A stretch of 17,691 nucleotides of DNA, taken from NCBI GenBank assembly GCA_943704525.1, contig CALSCQ010002439.1:1-17691 (forward strand), written 5' to 3'. The position numbers were made by a program, and so were the translations under genes. Positions 16,451-17,691 of the stretch are shown piece after piece. This DNA comes from Pigoraptor vietnamica (Eukaryota > Opisthokonta > Filasterea). The number at the start of each line of letters is the position of its first letter. The stretch's first letter is position 1. Below the pieces are notes generated by a model. It was given only the letters and a program-made list of their open reading frames with translations, did no database searches and was not told the origin of the DNA.

Positions 16451-17579
16451 GTGTGTGTGTGTGGTGTGTGTGTGTGTGGTGTGCGTGTGTGGTGTGTGTG
16501 TGTGTGCGTGTGTGTGTGTGTACGATGAAGGAAGGGGTTCACGTACTCAAAAAGCTGGCGTTTGTGATGTTGAGAACGGCCTGATTGGCCACATTGATCG
16601 CGCCACCCTCCTCGCCGATGTTCCCTGAGAAGTGAGGAAGGAGCGTTAAATAGATGGATGTTCAACGCCAAGCCCGGTCTCTGATGCATGTCCGTGCACC
16701 GCACATGCGCGTTCAAATTGGTAGTGTGCATGCGCGTTGAGAGTGCCTGTGTGCGTTCTGCGGCACTCACGAGTAAACACAGTCGTTGAGAGGCGCATGG
16801 TTGTCGACTGGCCGAGCGTGATGGCGCCGCCGCCCGTCAGCGCGCTGTTGTCTGCGAACGACAGGCAAGCCGCGTGTCAGTACAAACAAGACACATGGCG
16901 TCAGAAGGAGGGTCAACAACAATAAGCCGCGAGTGTGCGTCGTCGCTTGTCGAAATATACCCAAGTGCCAATACGCGCGCGTGCATGCGGTCGGTGAAAA
17001 AATAGTGCGTTCCATCCATTCGGTGACGACATACCGGCAAACAGCGAGCCTGTGATGTTTGCGGACGACGTATCCTCGAGATAGATCGTCGAACGCCCCG
17101 TGTTACCTGCGCGATAGCATTGTAAGCCCTCTGTGTGCCATAAAGGGAGAGGGGAGAGCACGAGCGATAATAGAGAGACTGAGAATGAGAGGAAGTGGGG
17201 GGGGGGGGGGAAGGGTACTGCACAATGTCACGGGACCCACCGATAAACTGAGATGACGCAATCGAGAACGCGCTGCTCGCAGAAGAGTAGATGAGCGTGC
17301 CGGTGTTGTCCCTCGACCCGGGCGCCGCTCCCGTGTTGTCTGCAGAAATTGAAAACAGCGTCAGAAGTGGCAGAGAAACGGCGACGCACACCACACGCAC
17401 ACACATGCATGCACGCACGCACACGCATATGCACGCACACGCATATGCAAGCACACACACGCATATGCACGCGTGTGCACTCCGTCGGCGCGCAAAACAC
17501 CCACTCTGCATGACAGAGTTGTCCATGTACAGACTCGTGCTCGTCTGCAGGAAGAAGATGCGCTTGTAGCCGGCGTGGT
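11741..17579 (-). CDS. Receptor-like TKL protein kinase with Pmp-type beta-helix ectodomain, 5'-partial
   Basis: Twenty exons join in phase to 920 residues plus stop: 17579-17505, 17339-17241, 17106-17035, 16851-16771, 16624-16547, 16291-16214, 16074-15976, 15709-15538, 15404-14667, 14566-14511, 14388-14225, 14052-14023, 13902-13813, 13680-13573, 13432-13401, 13250-13211, 13055-12877, 12673-12555, 12363-12265, 12096-11741. The product is a type I membrane protein: Pmp-like beta-helix repeats, a membrane-proximal beta-rich domain, one transmembrane helix and a cytosolic TKL kinase. All catalytic motifs are present, so it should be active on Ser/Thr (possibly Tyr) substrates; ligand and pathway are unknown. 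The 56-base exon 14566-14511 was placed by phase on both sides and is the least certain. The first visible acceptor is at 17581-17580, so upstream exons and the signal peptide lie off the right edge. The C-terminus is a Pro/Ala-rich tail ending EPDFI. Confidence 0.92.
13147..13184. repeat. GTGC tetranucleotide repeat in a kinase intron
   Basis: About nine imperfect GTGC units lie in the 155-base intron 13210-13056. Simple repeat without evident function; a similar tract is at 17650-17672 near the right edge. Confidence 0.85.
13346..13381. repeat. Inverted repeat with telomere-like arms in a kinase intron
   Basis: TTAGGG (13346-13351) pairs with CCCTAA (13376-13381), TTGGCG (13353-13358) with CGCCAA (13370-13375), and GTG with CAC around a four-base loop, giving 15 bp with two single-base bulges. 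The right arm belongs to 2.5 AACCCT units (13374-13388). The structure starts 19 bases after the 5' splice site (13400) of the 150-base intron between the 32- and 40-base exons. Confidence 0.8.
14312..14380 (-). other. Transmembrane helix of the receptor-like kinase
   Basis: About 23 consecutive uncharged residues (starting IAAIVAPIVCGF and ending VVLLLLWY) are followed at once by the basic stop-transfer sequence RHRERQ. This orients the beta-helix outside and the kinase inside. Confidence 0.93.
14667..15225 (-). other. Membrane-proximal beta-rich ectodomain
   Basis: This part of the 738-base exon lacks F-x-x-N repeats. It contains PTFSVVQTNAFGRAVTAAKN and alternating hydrophobic strands ending TVTGCPPGTALE, with the second Cys of a likely pair in the next exon. 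The pattern suggests an Ig- or filamin-like sandwich between the beta-helix and membrane; that fold is inference. Confidence 0.5.
15715..15855. repeat. 38-base tandem minisatellite in a kinase intron
   Basis: Three full copies (15715-15753, 15754-15791, 15792-15829) and one partial copy (15830 to about 15855) share the core GGTGAAATGGGAGTCAGCG. On the transcribed strand each copy carries a CTGAC branch-site-like element and a short pyrimidine run. The copy next to the exon leads into the real acceptor at 15711-15710; the others have GTGCG or GTGGG where the acceptor has GTGCCAG. Confidence 0.93.
16404..16521. repeat. CT tract followed by GT-rich tract in a kinase intron
   Basis: About 22 CT units (16404-16447) are followed by imperfect GT repeats with GGTG interruptions (16448-16521), inside the 255-base intron 16546-16292. 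On the transcribed strand this reads AC-rich then GA-rich. Confidence 0.95.
17197..17210. repeat. Run of 14 G
   Basis: A 14-base G homopolymer lies in the 134-base intron 17240-17107 (C run on the transcribed strand), about 30 bases after the donor. It is a likely site of length error or slippage. Confidence 0.9.
17413..17475. repeat. GCAC-rich repeat with three GCATATGC palindromes
   Basis: The palindrome GCATATGC occurs at 17425-17432, 17441-17448 and 17461-17468 in an imperfect 16-20-base tandem repeat within the intron 17504-17340. Confidence 0.85.
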
Positions 17580-17691
17580 CTGCGAGTCACGACAGTGAGC
17601 ACGTGGTGGTGCCTCATAACGTGGGGAAGACCGCGGAGAGGGAGGCAGTGTGCGTGCGTGCGTGCGTGCGTGTGAATGTGGGGAGGGAGGG

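Larger units (their letters stand above)
15226..17579 (-). other. Pmp-like beta-helix repeats, about one per exon
   Basis: The spliced exons give repeated units of about 24-33 residues with the F-x-x-N and G-G-(A/G) motifs of chlamydial polymorphic membrane proteins: SQFIGN, SLFADN, TVFTRN, SFLNN, SFFGN, STFNGN, TTFLEN, with GGGAIT, EGGAIN, GGGVY, GGGLV and FGGGAVAIA between them. Such repeats fold as a right-handed parallel beta-helix. N-x-S/T sequons (for example NNT and NIT) fit an extracellular, glycosylated position. The pattern continues into the 738-base exon (CTFTSNRF near 15230). Confidence 0.85.

Overview
The window is nuclear DNA of a GC-rich, intron-rich eukaryote. It holds four protein-coding genes with short spliceosomal introns, nearly all 100-285 bases, with donors of the GTGCGT, GTGAGT and GTGGGT type and CTGAC/CTAAC-like branch sites. 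The gene content (a Nir/RdgB-type lipid-transfer protein, a long OSBP-related protein, a MYND protein and a receptor-like TKL kinase with a Pmp-type beta-helix ectodomain) suggests a free-living protist. An amoebozoan such as an Acanthamoeba relative is my best guess; apusomonads and other GC-rich protists remain possible. The lineage call is inference from architecture, not from a marker gene.

Layout. (1) 1-3508, minus: a PITPNM/Nir/RdgB-like protein with a PITP domain, an acidic tract with an FFAT motif, and a DDHD domain; its 3' end lies off the left edge. (2) 3509-5466: a 1.96 kb divergent intergenic region with a 141-base CA tract and, at 4777-5009, a cluster of inverted CCAAT motifs, four phased 10-base units and a palindrome. 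(3) 5467-8113, plus: an oxysterol-binding protein with PH and ORD domains, four exons. (4) 8515-11250, plus: a 911-residue intronless gene with a C-terminal MYND zinc finger and a perfect 15-bp inverted repeat just inside the reading frame. (5) 11251-11740: short convergent intergenic region with a TG tract. (6) 11741-17579, minus: 20 visible exons of a type I membrane kinase; its 5' end lies off the right edge.

How the genes relate. The head-to-head PITPNM and OSBP genes both encode lipid-exchange proteins that, in better-studied eukaryotes, work on PI and PI4P at ER contact sites, so their divergent pairing may be more than chance. The MYND and kinase genes have no evident pathway link to them.

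The most striking structure is in the kinase gene. Six consecutive introns cut the ectodomain at the same place, inside the F-x-x-N motif of each Pmp-like repeat and in phase 1, so each exon encodes about one beta-helix coil. Downstream, the kinase N-lobe is split into very small exons (30, 90, 108, 32 and 40 bases), three of them phase 0-0. Two of the introns between them are also stop-free and divisible by three, so this block could be spliced in several ways without losing frame.
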